64,000 bases of DNA from Sycobia sp. Sy_11 (lineage: Eukaryota; Arthropoda; Insecta; Hymenoptera; Epichrysomallidae), in NCBI GenBank assembly GCA_018907035.1, contig JACCIC010000356.1, forward strand, positions 62,001 to 126,000, written 5' to 3'. The first letter of the stretch is position 1. The number at the start of each line of letters is the position of its first letter. The notes below the pieces were generated by a model, which had not been told where the DNA came from, did no database searches, and saw nothing but the letters and a program-made list of their open reading frames with translations. Position numbers and translations under genes: made by a program. Shown here piece by piece: positions 45,044 to 55,727 of the stretch.

Positions 45044-45482
45044 GCCTGTTCATCTCGGCCAAATTGAAGTCGATCAGATTTTGTATTTGGTGATCGACAG
45101 CTGTTGTTATATTTCTTTGATCTGTGCTCGGGTAAATTTCCCGAGCCTGCTGTATGTCAGCTGATTCGTCCGCTTGTTCGGCGTACGTCGCTTCGATTCG
45201 ATCCAAAATATAAGTTTTTGTTGCGTCGCGCATCGTCGAGGTGACGATTATCTTTAACAGATTTTTATCTCTTCGCGTGCGTGTTTTTATACTATCACTG
45301 TCACTCTCGCATTCCACAAAATCTCCTGGGCTATAATTTCTCGCTAGTCTATGGTATAGCCTAGCAGCCCTTTGAAATGGGGAACCCTCATTTTTTAATT
45401 CTAGTTCCGCTGTAATTAGGTTTGTTTCTTCCTCACATAGGCTTTGAAGCCAGTCGTTAAATTCATTTGGCGGATTTGCCAT
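44940..45482 (-). CDS. Upstream gypsy ORF, possible gag N-terminus
   Basis: 180 aa, begins MANPPNEFNDWLQSLCEEE after the long leader and ends inside gag. No recognised domain; the second half is acidic and helical-looking. Position suggests either a matrix-like N-terminal part of gag expressed with a frameshift, or a separate small ORF. A simple mutation that split one gag frame is the alternative. Confidence 0.6.
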   Translation of the reverse strand: MANPPNEFNDWLQSLCEEETNLITAELELKNEGSPFQRAARLYHRLARNYSPGDFVECESDSDSIKTRTRRDKNLLKIIVTSTMRDATKTYILDRIEATYAEQADESADIQQAREIYPSTDQRNITTAVDHQIQNLIDFNLAEMNRHEPLAWSTANESPIQAATTSRISGDKYNSRASTD

Positions 45483-46096
45483 CTTTTATTTCTTTTCGTT
45501 GAAAATTAAAAGAAGACAAACGAACAAACGGAAAAAGAAAAAAAAAATACAACGTGAGAAAAATAGAGCGTTACAGCCAAAGTTTTCGATTAAATAATTG
45601 AAAGCAAATAATTAAAAGCCGGCAATCTCAAGAGATAGTGGAGTGCGAGGGCGAAAACGCAAAAATTAGGGGCGACTGACGCAAAAAAAACCAGAAAATA
45701 TAAGAGAAAAAGAATTCAACAATTTTCAAAAATTATCAAAAAATTTACCAAAAATTTTCACAAAATTCTTATTTCGGCTTTCGGATTCTCGATTTTCCAA
45801 AAAAGATTTATTTTGAAATTGTAGTAGTTTTTCCTTTTTATATTTTTTAAGCAATGTAAAAAAAATACAAAAATACAAAGAAAAAAAGAAAACACAAAAA
45901 AAAACAAAAAAATAAAAATATAGTTTATTTTTAGTTCTTTTATAACTTCTACAAAAAATTTTATTTTACAGTTTTCCAAAAAAAACTTTAATTTTTGGTT
46001 TTCGAAAAAACAAAAATATTAAATTTTTAGTTTTCACAAAAAAAAAAAAAAATTTCAATTTTTCGTTTTCAAAAAAAAAAGGAAAAAAAAATTTTA
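45483..46096 (-). other. Gypsy leader, low-complexity part
   Basis: Repeated TTTTCAAAAAAAA-type blocks, continuing after the mariner at 47397-47520. No coding signal. Confidence 0.7.
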
Positions 46097-47394
46097 TTAG
46101 GAGTGTGAATAAGTCTTTCCCGTTTTTTGTAAGAGATGGCGCCACCAATACTGTGCGAGTATTCAATGGTTACATATGTCATAAACAAAGCTTATTCATA
46201 TGTCAACAATTCCATACTAACACATTAGTTAAAATTTTTTCGCATCATAAATTTTTGATATCGTGAAAATGTCGAAATTTGAGCCGAGTCGACGTCATTT
46301 GCGGGAAGCTTCACTTTATTGGTTCAATTTGAAGAAATCTGCTGCCGAGACGCATCGATTGCTTCAGGAGGCTTATGGAGAAGGTTGTGTCGATGATTCA
46401 AGTGTTCGCGGATGGTTTCGACGCTTCAAAAGCGGTGATTTCGACGTGGAAGACAAGGAGCGTTCCGGGCGGCCGCGAATCTTTGAAGATCGAGAATTGG
46501 CGACTTTGCTTGATGAAGATTCTTGTCAAACGCAAGAAGAACTTGCTGAAGCATTGGGAGTTGACCGAACAACCATTTCCAAGCGTTTGAAAGCCATGGG
46601 AATGATCCAAAAGCAAGGAAATTGGGTGCCGTACGAACTGAAGCTGAGAGACGTCGAACGGCGTTTTTTCACTTGCGAACAGCTGCTTCAGCGACATAAA
46701 AGAAAGGGTTTTCTGCATCGTATCGTGACTGGCGATGAAAAGTGGATACGTTACGATAATCCGAAGCGAAGAAAATCATGGGGACTACCCGGCCATGCAT
46801 TATCATCGACGGCCAAGCCAAATATTCATGGCGCCAAGCTCATGCTCTGTATATGGTGGGACCAGCTAGGTGTGGTTTACTATGAGCTTCTGAAACCGAA
46901 TAAAAGGATCACAGGCGAGGTCTATCGACGACAATTGATGCGTTTGAGCCGCGCACTGCGAGAACGGCCAAAGAGCAAAACGGCCACAATACTCCGACAG
47001 GCACGACAAAGTTATTTTGCAACATGACAATGCTCGCCCACATGTTGCACCGCCGGTGAAAACATACTTAGAAACGCTCAAATGGGAAGTCCTACCCCAC
47101 CCGCCGTATAGTCCAGACGTTGCTCCGTCTGATTACCATCTCTTCAGATCGATGACGCATGGCCTGGCTGACCAGCACTTCCATTCCTACGAGGAAGCCA
47201 AAAAATGGGTGGATGACTGGATAGAGGCCAAACCGGTCGAATTTTTTCGCAACGGGATTCGTATGTTGCCAGAAAGATGGGAAAAATTTGTAGCTAGCGA
47301 TGGCCAATACTTTCAATAATTCATTTGTAACCATTTTTTCACAATAAAGGCTCAAAATTTGAAAAAAACGGGAAAGACTTATTCACATACCTGA
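46097..47394 (+). mobile_element. Mariner (mauritiana type) copy 1, inside the gypsy leader
   Basis: TTAGGAGTGTGAATAAGTCT at the left, complement of TCAGGTATGTGAATAAGTCT at the right, TA on both sides (46095-46096, 47395-47396). 1298 bp. Terminal repeats are followed by TTCCCGTTTTTT on each side. Same family as copies at 50924 and 55728. Confidence 0.95.
46269..47319 (+). pseudogene. Mariner transposase copy 1, one frameshift
   Basis: Starts MSKFEPSRRHLRE at 46269. Intact helix-turn-helix domains and first catalytic Asp (VTGDEKW, about 46735). At 46968-46980, 13 extra bases (a partial repeat around CGGCCAAAGAGCAAAA) shift the frame, ending it at 47027; the second and third Asp (HDNARPH, APSDYHLF) are in the new frame at 47020-47150. 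A single small insertion separates this from a full-length DD34D transposase of about 344 aa. Confidence 0.93.
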
Positions 47395-47396
47395 TA

Positions 47397-48373
47397 ATTT
47401 TTAGTTTTCAAAAAAAAAAAAAAATTTTTAATTTTTAGTTTTCAAAAAAAAAAAAAAATTAAAAAAAATTTAATTTTAGTTTTCAAAAAAAAAAATTTTC
47501 AATTTTTAAATTATACTGCAAAAATATTAGAGATATTACAATATCAAAATGAAGATCCGAAAGCGAAAACCATAAAGGGAATAATCAATTTTGATCAAAT
47601 TAAATTGAGAGCAAAGAAAAATTTGCGTTAGTCGCATGTACATTGTATGTACAGCGTAGAGTCGCGGTTGTGTGTATGTGAATATACACAGATCGCTGAC
47701 TTCGCTATTTATAGTCGACTATGTGTAATGAAGAGAACTTTTAATTATATTTAATTTACACTAAATGTTCCTTATGTCTGTAACGGCGAAAATTTATTAT
47801 TATATTATAATGGCGAATGTAAATCTATTTATATCAGTTATATTTTCATATTACGCTATCTTAAAAATTAATTATTGATTAATTTTAGTTTAGCTTAGAT
47901 AGAATTCACATATTTAATTTAAGCTAAATTTTAAAGTTACATCCAATTAATATATATATATATATCAATATTATAGAAATTAATGTATATGTGTCTATTT
48001 AACTTAAAATTAGTTTTGCTTGAAAAACTGCACAAATATTATATTACCGTATTCGGCATTATATTTCATTTGTGTTGCTTTTCAGCCGCTTTCGCCGAAT
48101 TGCCGTTGGCCTTGGCCGACTTCGAGAGTGTTTACATCTACGAGCTCGCAACGTAAACACTCGCGATGTGCTGTGCGTTCGCACTCTGTAATATTATAAT
48201 TTTCAATATAATAAAATTATTAAATTATTTTCGCGCATCCGCGTCACTTGCGAATATTCGCCGGGGCACTGTAATATAATATATTATTACATATATATTA
48301 TAAAATGTATATATGTAATGATATATATAAAGATATATAAAATATTCTTATATAAAGTGCGATCCCGAGATCG
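47397..48373 (-). other. Gypsy leader, distal part
   Basis: AT-rich with a GAGTGTTTAC/GTAAACACTC hairpin at about 48126-48162 around a 17-base loop. No frame. This is the sequence between the primer site and gag once the mariner is removed. Confidence 0.6.
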
Positions 48374-48385
48374 CGTTGGGCGCCA
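48374..48385 (-). promoter_or_regulatory. Primer-binding site (tRNA-Lys type)
   Basis: On the minus strand TGGCGCCCAACG directly follows the 5' LTR. This matches the first 12 bases expected for priming by an insect tRNA-Lys, as in many gypsy elements; it diverges after that. Confidence 0.8.
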
Positions 48386-49340
48386 TGTAACGGTGCGCGT
48401 GTCCGCCTCGAGCACGAGGACGGCGGGCACGGCCGTTGCAAATCTGTGCCCGGCTGGGCTTAGCCCCGAAGGATTTCGGCGAGGGAGAGGGGCGGTCCGC
48501 GAAGGGTGAAATATCGCGTTGTGAGACGGCGTTTGGAATAGGATGGCTAATAGAGCACACTTGATGATAATGGAAAAGAAAAATAAGACAGATAATTAAA
48601 ATTTAAATACGATTTAATGCCGCGGCGCCAAAGATACACACACAATGCAGCGCCTATATACGAGGCGTGCGGGACGCAGGCCGAGGGTCGCCGAGGCGAC
48701 GGCGCGCGGGGCGTTCGGGAAGAGAGAGAGAGAGAGAGAGAAAAGGAGCTGCCACTTACAGAGAGCCGGAACCCGCAGGTCTCGCAGCGAGTTCTCGAAG
48801 CGCAATAGCGCCTTCCTTTGCCGGGGGCGGCGGTGACGTTGACCTCCGGGATGGGGCGGTTATTCCGCGTAGATGGGGCGGACGACAATTCGTCCGCTCG
48901 AGCTCGTATTCGGCGCGGGTACACTGCACACCCTTGCACCACTGTAGCACCACGAGCGCGTTACCGGGCACTCTCCCCGAGGACGAGGTACGAGGCGGAG
49001 GGGAACCTTGGAACACAAGGTAGGTTCCCACACACGATTCGTCGCGGCACGGCGTTAGCAACCGGAAAAAAGGGACACGGACGACGTGTGTAGAAGGCCG
49101 GTACGCGTTGTTTTCTCCTCGCGGCTCTCTTTCTTTCTGCCTAATTCGCGCGCGTGGCTGTCTCTCCTCACTCCCCGCTCTCTCTCTCACTTACCTCTCC
49201 GCCGGTGGTTGTGCGTCGGCCTGCAACAGATAAACATTTCTACATATAAATATACAGATAAATATGTACATGCTACGGCTAGAGAGAGAGCAACGGGACG
49301 GGGAAGGCAGGCGCACGCAGTGCTTGCGTTCCTCGTCACA
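48386..49340 (-). repeat. 5' LTR of the gypsy element
   Basis: TGTAACGGTGCG ... CCTCGTCACA on the + strand. The few differences from the other LTR (for example TCACCG/TCGCCG near 48688, TATTCGGCGTG/CG near 48917, CCCGG/CGGGC near 48964) indicate a fairly recent insertion. Confidence 0.95.
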
Positions 49341-50006
49341 ATATATATATGCACATAAATACACACATGCATATATGCATGCATACAAATACATTGCAAA
49401 CATAGTAACGTAATACGGAAATTTGAAATTACAGGGAGGTGCAAGTTGTACGAGCTTGAGCCAATAAATATATATAAAAATATAATAGGAAAGTAATTGT
49501 TCTTTTCCTAACCTAAAGTATATATAATATTTATGTAGGCAAAAATGTTATTATTGCCTACGCAGATTTAATATTTATATACATCCTAAAAATTTTTTAT
49601 AATCGTTGTTTATGACAACTAAAGCACTTTAATTCCCAAAATTTCAAACATTTTTATTATTTTTTGCAGGATAGTCTTTTAGCTACGATTAAAACTCATA
49701 ATTTTAGGAGGAAATGAGAGTCTTGAGTATTCACAACGTGTAATTGATGCATTTGAGTTATTACTTCGATATGCACTCCTATTATATAAAACGGATAAGA
49801 AAAAGTAACGTGAAAAGAATATATAATTTTTAATTCAAATGTAAAATATCATAAAACCATCATTATTTTGGAATGTAGAAGAGTATGATTGTGTATTTAT
49901 AGTACTGAATTTTATGTAAGGAGTAAGTACAACTCCTAAATTAATATATTATATTATAAATATTTAAATATATAGTTATCTATATAAAGCAATTTTTAAA
50001 TTTATT
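49341..50006. other. E2 segment resuming after gypsy
   Basis: Matches 21713-22390 of E1, from ATATATGCACATAAATACAC onward. AT-rich, no gene. Confidence 0.75.
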
Positions 50007-50011
50007 CTTAT

Positions 50012-50503
50012 TGTAATGAAGTGGAGCTGAACGTAGCGGTAGACTGAAGCTTACGCAGCTCTTCTTCTCTTAAGGTTGAATAACTTAAAGGAAGACAATT
50101 TATTTGTGGGTAACAACCGTTTATTAATTATATGCGGATACAGGTAGAAGTGAGCGCTGCGACAGTCGATGGTGATCTAAAGTTGCACCGTCCGCAAGAA
50201 GATGCAGTCACTAGCATATTTACAAAAATACAGAGAGTGGGGGTTAGCAGGTTGCTACCAGTTATACGCAGGTTCGCACTCGAGGCGACCTTACAATTAA
50301 CCACCGCTAGCCGGCGCAGCGGCTCGATGAGCACGAGGTAAGGGACTTAAGATGTGGGGAAAGGCGGCGTCTAGGTAGTTACAGGATTAGAGGCGGGGTG
50401 GAAAAATCCGACATTAACCCAATCTTACATGACAGAATACAAAAGCCGATTTACATACATATTGACAAAGATACATACATACATATACATTGAATTTTAG
50501 ACA
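50012..50503. mobile_element. Solo LTR, 492 bp
   Basis: TGTAATGAAGTGG ... GAATTTTAGACA, flanked by the 5-bp direct repeat CTTAT (50007-50011, 50504-50508). E1 has the empty site near 22388-22392, where TTATTCTTATATTACAC reads through. Not related to the gypsy LTRs or the 1047-bp solo LTR. Superfamily not assigned; 5-bp duplications fit copia, BEL or gypsy. Confidence 0.9.
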
Positions 50504-50923
50504 CTTATATTACACATCATTATACAGTGATTGGCACTTTGTATAATGTATACAATTTATATCATAAACAGCTTTTATAGAAACTTTTTGTAAGAAAACT
50601 GTTACAGATTCAAATATTAAAATAATTTTTAATAAAGTAACACTATTTGACAATAGCACTTATATATTAGAAATTACTATCTTTTTCAATAAGTATCTTT
50701 TCAATAGTTTCATTACTATCTATTCAATAGGTAATTATAAAAATTTTATTTTAAAATATATTCTTGTACGGCTAAAGTTTTCTTTAGTATTTCATACATT
50801 GTAATTTTTTGGAATAAATATGTCATTAAATAAAGTCAATATGTCAAAATACAAAATTTATACATATATTCCCGCCAAAAATATCACGATATATAATATA
50901 GAAATATTTTTTGTAAAAACATA

Positions 50924-52202
50924 TCAGGTATGTGAATAAGTCTTTCCCGTTTTTTTTCAAATTTTGAGCCTTTATTGTGAAAAAATGGTTACAAATGAAT
51001 TATTGAAAGTATTGGCCATCGCTAGCTATACTTTTTCCCATCTTCCTGGCCACATACGAATCCCGGCGAAAAAATTCGACCGGTTTGGCCTCTATCCAGT
51101 CATCCACCCATTTTTTGGCTTCCTCGTAGGAATGGAAGTGCTGGTCAGCCAGGCCATGCGTCATCGATCTGAAGAGATGGTAATCAGACGGAGCAACGTC
51201 TGGACTATACGGCGGGTGGGGTAGGACTTCCCATTTGAGCGTTTCTAAGTATGTTTTCACCGGCGGTGCAACATGTGGGCAAGCATTGTCATGTTGCAAA
51301 ATAACTTTGTCGTGCCTGTCGGAGTATTGTGGCCGTTTTTCTCGCAGTGCGCGGCTCAAACGCATCAATTGTCGTCGATAGACCTCGCCTGTGATCCTTT
51401 TATTCGGTTTCAGAAGCTCATAGTAAACCACACCTAGCTGGTCCCACCATATACAGAGCATGAGCTTGGCGCCATGAATATTTGGCTTGGCCGTCGATGA
51501 TAATGCATGGCCGGGTAGTCCCCATGATTTTCTTCGCTTCGGATTATCGTAACGTATCCACTTTTCATCGCCAGTCACGATACGATGCAGAAAACCCTTT
51601 CTTTTATGTCGCTGAAGCAGCTGTTCGCAAGTGAAAAAACGCCGTTCGACGTCTCTCAGCTTCAGTTCGTACGGCACCCAATTTCCTTGCTTTTGGATCA
51701 TTCCCATGGCTTTCAAACGCTTGGAAATGGTTGTTCGGTCAACTCCCAATGCTTCAGCAAGTTCTTCTTGCGTTTGACAAGAATCTTCATCAAGCAAAAT
51801 CGCCAATTCTCGATCTTCAAAGATTTGCGGCCGCCCGGAACGCTCCTTGTCTTCCACGTCGAAATCACCGCTTTTGAAGCGTCGAAACCATCCGCGAACA
51901 CTTGAATCATCGACACAACCTTCTCCATAAGCCTCCTGAAGCAATCGATGCGTCTCGGCAGCAGATTTCTTCAAATTGAACCAATAAAGTGAAACTTCCC
52001 GCAAATGACGTCGACTCGGCTCAAATTTCGACATTTTCACGATATCAAAAATTTATGATGCGAAAAAATTTTTACTAATGTGTTAGTATGGGATTGTTGA
52101 CATATGAATAAGCTTTGATTATGACATATGTAACCATTGAATACTCGCACAGTATTGGTGGCGCCATCTCTTACAAAAAGCGGGAAAGACTTATTCACAC
52201 TC

Positions 52203-52206
<4 letters not shown>
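50924..52206 (-). mobile_element. Mariner (mauritiana type) copy 2, nearly intact
   Basis: TCAGGTATGTGAATAAGTCT at left and complement of TTAGGAGTGTGAATAAGTCT at right, TA flanks (50922-50923, 52207-52208). 1283 bp, transposase on the minus strand. A long (TA)n run (52207-52256) follows its right end. Confidence 0.95.
51000..52034 (-). CDS. Mariner transposase copy 2, open frame
   Basis: 344 aa from the ATG complementary to 52032-52034, the usual length for the Mos1 subfamily. Two N-terminal helix-turn-helix domains (CVDDSSVRGWFRRF; EELAEALGVDRTTISKRL), linker VPYELK, and catalytic DD34D: VTGDEKW, QHDNACPH, PDVAPSDYHLF, with exactly 34 residues between the last two Asp. Two oddities: ARPH, shared by the other copies, is ACPH here, and near the C-terminus two compensating indels change about 14 residues (RRDSYVARKMGKS for RNGIRMLPERWEK). 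The frame is open, but activity is uncertain. Confidence 0.92.
   Translation of the reverse strand: MSKFEPSRRHLREVSLYWFNLKKSAAETHRLLQEAYGEGCVDDSSVRGWFRRFKSGDFDVEDKERSGRPQIFEDRELAILLDEDSCQTQEELAEALGVDRTTISKRLKAMGMIQKQGNWVPYELKLRDVERRFFTCEQLLQRHKRKGFLHRIVTGDEKWIRYDNPKRRKSWGLPGHALSSTAKPNIHGAKLMLCIWWDQLGVVYYELLKPNKRITGEVYRRQLMRLSRALREKRPQYSDRHDKVILQHDNACPHVAPPVKTYLETLKWEVLPHPPYSPDVAPSDYHLFRSMTHGLADQHFHSYEEAKKWVDDWIEAKPVEFFRRDSYVARKMGKSIASDGQYFQ

Positions 52207-52256
<50 letters not shown>
52207..52256. repeat. (TA)n tract
   Basis: Pure TA beside mariner copy 2. Includes the element's TA target. Confidence 0.9.
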
Positions 52257-52259
<3 letters not shown>

Positions 52260-53262
52260 TTTCAATAATTATAATGTAGAATATAATATGCCATTATATT
52301 TAGAAGCTGTACTTGCTCTCTATGTACAAACCAATCCTATTAAATATACAATCATACTGTTCTGCTTACTTTCCCAGAAGATGGTGATTTTATATTTTTC
52401 ATTTAAAGTAAAAATTATATGTTCTTTCCACTCTAATTTTTCACTATTTTGCATATTGGACACCTTGCAACTAAAATAATAGTTATCTTTGTTGCATTAA
52501 CATCAGATTATATCTATAATATTAATATTATCACTTACGAACAATCAAACCGCCCCCTTCAAAACTCTAATTTATCATTATTTTTATAATTATTTATACT
52601 TTAAATGATCCTTTAAAATTAAAAATAAAGAAGGCCATACGTATTTTACGATTTGTTTAATTATTAATACGTAATAAATTAATATGTTTGTACTATTACC
52701 TTATTTTTATTTTCTTTACATATAAGAATCTTATTATATAAATATAAATACTTCATACCCTCGTGTCCCACTCTGGGGAAGGGGAGATGAAGCAAATTGT
52801 CTTTTGGGAAGCTTTACATTTTTGATGAATTTATTTAATAATTTTTTTCTTCAAAAATAGCACCTTAAATTATAGGTTTTTGTCTATCACTTGCACATTC
52901 AAATTTAAAATAACTGAACTTATTTGAATTTTGTGTGCCCGTCATGTCTCGTCTGTATATAACCGTTTGTCTCTACTTTTTTAATGAAATATATACTGAT
53001 ATAAATTATATATATATTAATTTGCCATTAATAATTAATAATTTCTATTGAATTATTGTTTACATATTTATTTAATTAATCATTAAATTACAATTATTAT
53101 TGAAATAAAATTTTAATTAGCTATTATTTTTAATTCATAAAAAGTTAAATATGGAGATAATTAACATTTTAGGAGAGAAAAGAATAATCCATTAGAATAC
53201 ATGACCAAGAATTGTATCAAGACCCATCTCCATTCATCAGGTAATCGTTATGTTGATATCTG

Positions 53263-53319
<57 letters not shown>

Positions 53320-53696
53320 CGGATCAGCTGTACGACATTTGTCGAGAGGTTGGGTCGACTCTATTTGGATTTGTGGTTCATTCGTTTAGAAAATCGTAAA
53401 CACTCGCATGCTGTCTATCAAATCGTATACAATGCGATGTTGCCACTACTTTTTACACGATTTTGGAAACAGTGTTGAACAAATTGATAGAATACACCAG
53501 CTGCCAGCGCAATGATACGATTTGCCCGAACGTGACCGTGATGCCCGTAATACAGTTATTGAGCATATACTCAAATACATGATTCCTTTATCTGATCATT
53601 ACAGTTTTAGTATGAAAAAGTAATTCATCAACACAAGCTATTGTATTAATTAAAAATAATGATTAATTAAATTTTCATTTAATTGAAAATAATACC

Positions 53697-53702
<6 letters not shown>
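52257..53702. other. E2 segment matching 23035-24480 of E1
   Basis: Contains the E2 version of the conserved minus-strand frame (52475-52312) and (TA)n at 53265-53317. A segment of about 100 bases at 52257-52340 is absent from E1. Otherwise the two copies align closely with small indels. Confidence 0.75.
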
Positions 53703-53746
<44 letters not shown>

Positions 53747-53748
<2 letters not shown>

Positions 53749-54245
53749 GTGGATTCATAAATACTTTTATCGGTCTTACAGCCTTTATACAATAAAATAT
53801 TATATTAATAGAATGACAGTCAGACTCTCCTAGTTTACAGTAACCCCCATAAAATTGAAAATACAAATTACTAATAACAGATAAAATAAAAAATCAATTA
53901 AATTAAAAATTAAAAATTAAAAATAATACAAATAAAGTAATCTATATTCTATGTTAATAAAGGAGAATCTGATTTCCCCCACCAGCTTAAATTTAAATTT
54001 ACTTTTCATTTCCGACGTTTTGAACAGTTCCGGCTCATCTTCAAGGACTAAACTCTAATATAATTTACTTCATTCTAACTTTTTTATTTATTTTTTATTT
54101 AATTTAATTTTTATTTTACTATTTAGTTGTAATTTCTATTTCAGATTGTACGGTGGTGATTATAAATAAGGGCGGCCCGATACTCATTATATTAGTATAT
54201 TATATTATTGTAGAAAAACTGTAAGACCGATAAAAATTTTTATCA
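53747..54245. mobile_element. Short Penelope-derived element with inverted ends
   Basis: Left end ATAAATACTTTTATCGGTCTTACAG and right end CTGTAAGACCGATAAAAATTTTTAT are complementary, and the similarity extends about 90 bases inward (AATGACAGTCAGACTC; GGTGATTATAAATAAGGGC). Both ends are the 3' terminus of the Penelope family at 11.9-17.1 kb. Between them, on the minus strand near 54005-54055, is a decayed hammerhead-like block (AAGATGAGCC ... CAAAACGTCGG). So this is a coding-free inverted dimer, a miniature of the large palindrome, and older. Confidence 0.7.
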
Positions 54246-55594
54246 ATTTACAGTCGATTTCTCTACCTTTTCAGCTGAAGCATTTACTTCAGATATATGC
54301 TAAATACTTCTTGGTATCAGATATGCTCAATCCACTCGACACAGCTCCATCTTATATATGTGCCTATTCAAAATGTGTACTAAATTCACTGCACAATCTC
54401 AGCGCCAATAATTAAGAAGGTAATGAAATGAATTATAAACTCATAAAATTCAATAATTCAAGAAAAGAAATCAAAATAGAAGTCTTAAGGACATCTGCTC
54501 ATTCAAACAGCACTGAAAATCGTATTGCCAGCAAAGCAGCCAAAGAAGCAATTCTAATACAGCGTAAAAAATAAAATATAACAACGCCGCAAATATGTTA
54601 ATACGAAAAAGAATGGCACTACATGCGATAGAAATATATTGTAATAACATATGGATAGAGGAAAAAAAAACAATAAAGAGAAATTTTTTTCGAATCAAGT
54701 TAAATTTTACAATAATAGTTATTTATTTTTGAAAGTTCTTAATATTCTAAAAACATATCAAACTCGTCTAGTTATTTTGCTTTTCTTAAAAAATTTATTA
54801 TAAATGTATACTTAGTCATTAGTATTATTTTTTAAGTAGTTAAAAATTGAATAAATTTTTATTATTTATTAGACCAAATTTCTGAATCTAAAATTTATGT
54901 TCCTCGAAAAAAGTCCTATTTTCGTAACATAGATGGCGGCTACGCTGTGATTTTATCACCAAGCCACGTAGAACCTAAACTTGCGAATGTATCTTTTTAT
55001 AAAATGTTCTGTATCATATTTAATTTTAAATAAATGAAATATACAAATTGGTTTTTAAACGTAGTATTTTTATTATTTATAGTTATTGTATCATTTTCGT
55101 ATTGTAATTAAATTTTTAGTCATTCTTACTGTTGCAGGTTGAAATTTTAATTGCAATATTTATTGTAAAAACTAAGTAAGAAAAATGATAATAAAAAATC
55201 AACTAGGACTCTTAAAATATTAATACAAAGATCTTATTTAACCTATAATTAAAAAAAAATAACAATAATTAAGCATAAATAAATAAAAAAAATGTTAAAA
55301 ACCTATTTTTAAAAAAATGGTTAACAAGTTTAATTAAACGGTAAAAAAAGAAATAACAGAGAAAAATTTAACTAAAAGTTAAAACATAAAACTATGCCCA
55401 GAAAATATTAAATATGAAAAATATTAAAATATAAAATATAAACAAATTATACTCCAATGAGCAAAAACATCCGACTAAGTTTAGGTAATCTGGAGGTATC
55501 CCCGCTAAAAGGATCGATTCAATTTCAGGTAACATTATATCATATTATGTTGCAAAATTCAGAAGGGATTTTATATAAGACCTATATATATATA
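54246..55594. other. E2-specific AT-rich segment
   Basis: Replaced in E1 by 24691-26075. No frame over 75 codons and nothing recognised. Confidence 0.6.
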
Positions 55595-55727
55595 TATCTA
55601 TATTTGGAACACTGCATCAGACAAATGACACAATCTTTATTCGAATTTGTTTTTTAAATTTTTTAATATAAATCGATAAAAACAATTGAAATTTGTTTTC
55701 AAATATTATATAATTTTTATTAATTTA

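Larger units (their letters stand above)
40888..49340 (-). mobile_element. Ty3/gypsy-type LTR retrotransposon lacking PR, RT and RNase H
   Basis: Two LTRs of 957 and 955 bp, nearly identical, enclose gag and integrase on the minus strand, with a tRNA-Lys-type primer site beside the 5' LTR and a polypurine tract beside the 3' LTR. The gag stop at 43574 and the integrase frame at 43456 are about 120 bases apart, where protease, reverse transcriptase and RNase H (usually 2-3 kb) should be. It sits in a (TA)n tract of E2; E1 shows the empty site. A mariner has inserted in its 5' leader. It would need enzymes from a related full element to move. Confidence 0.92.
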
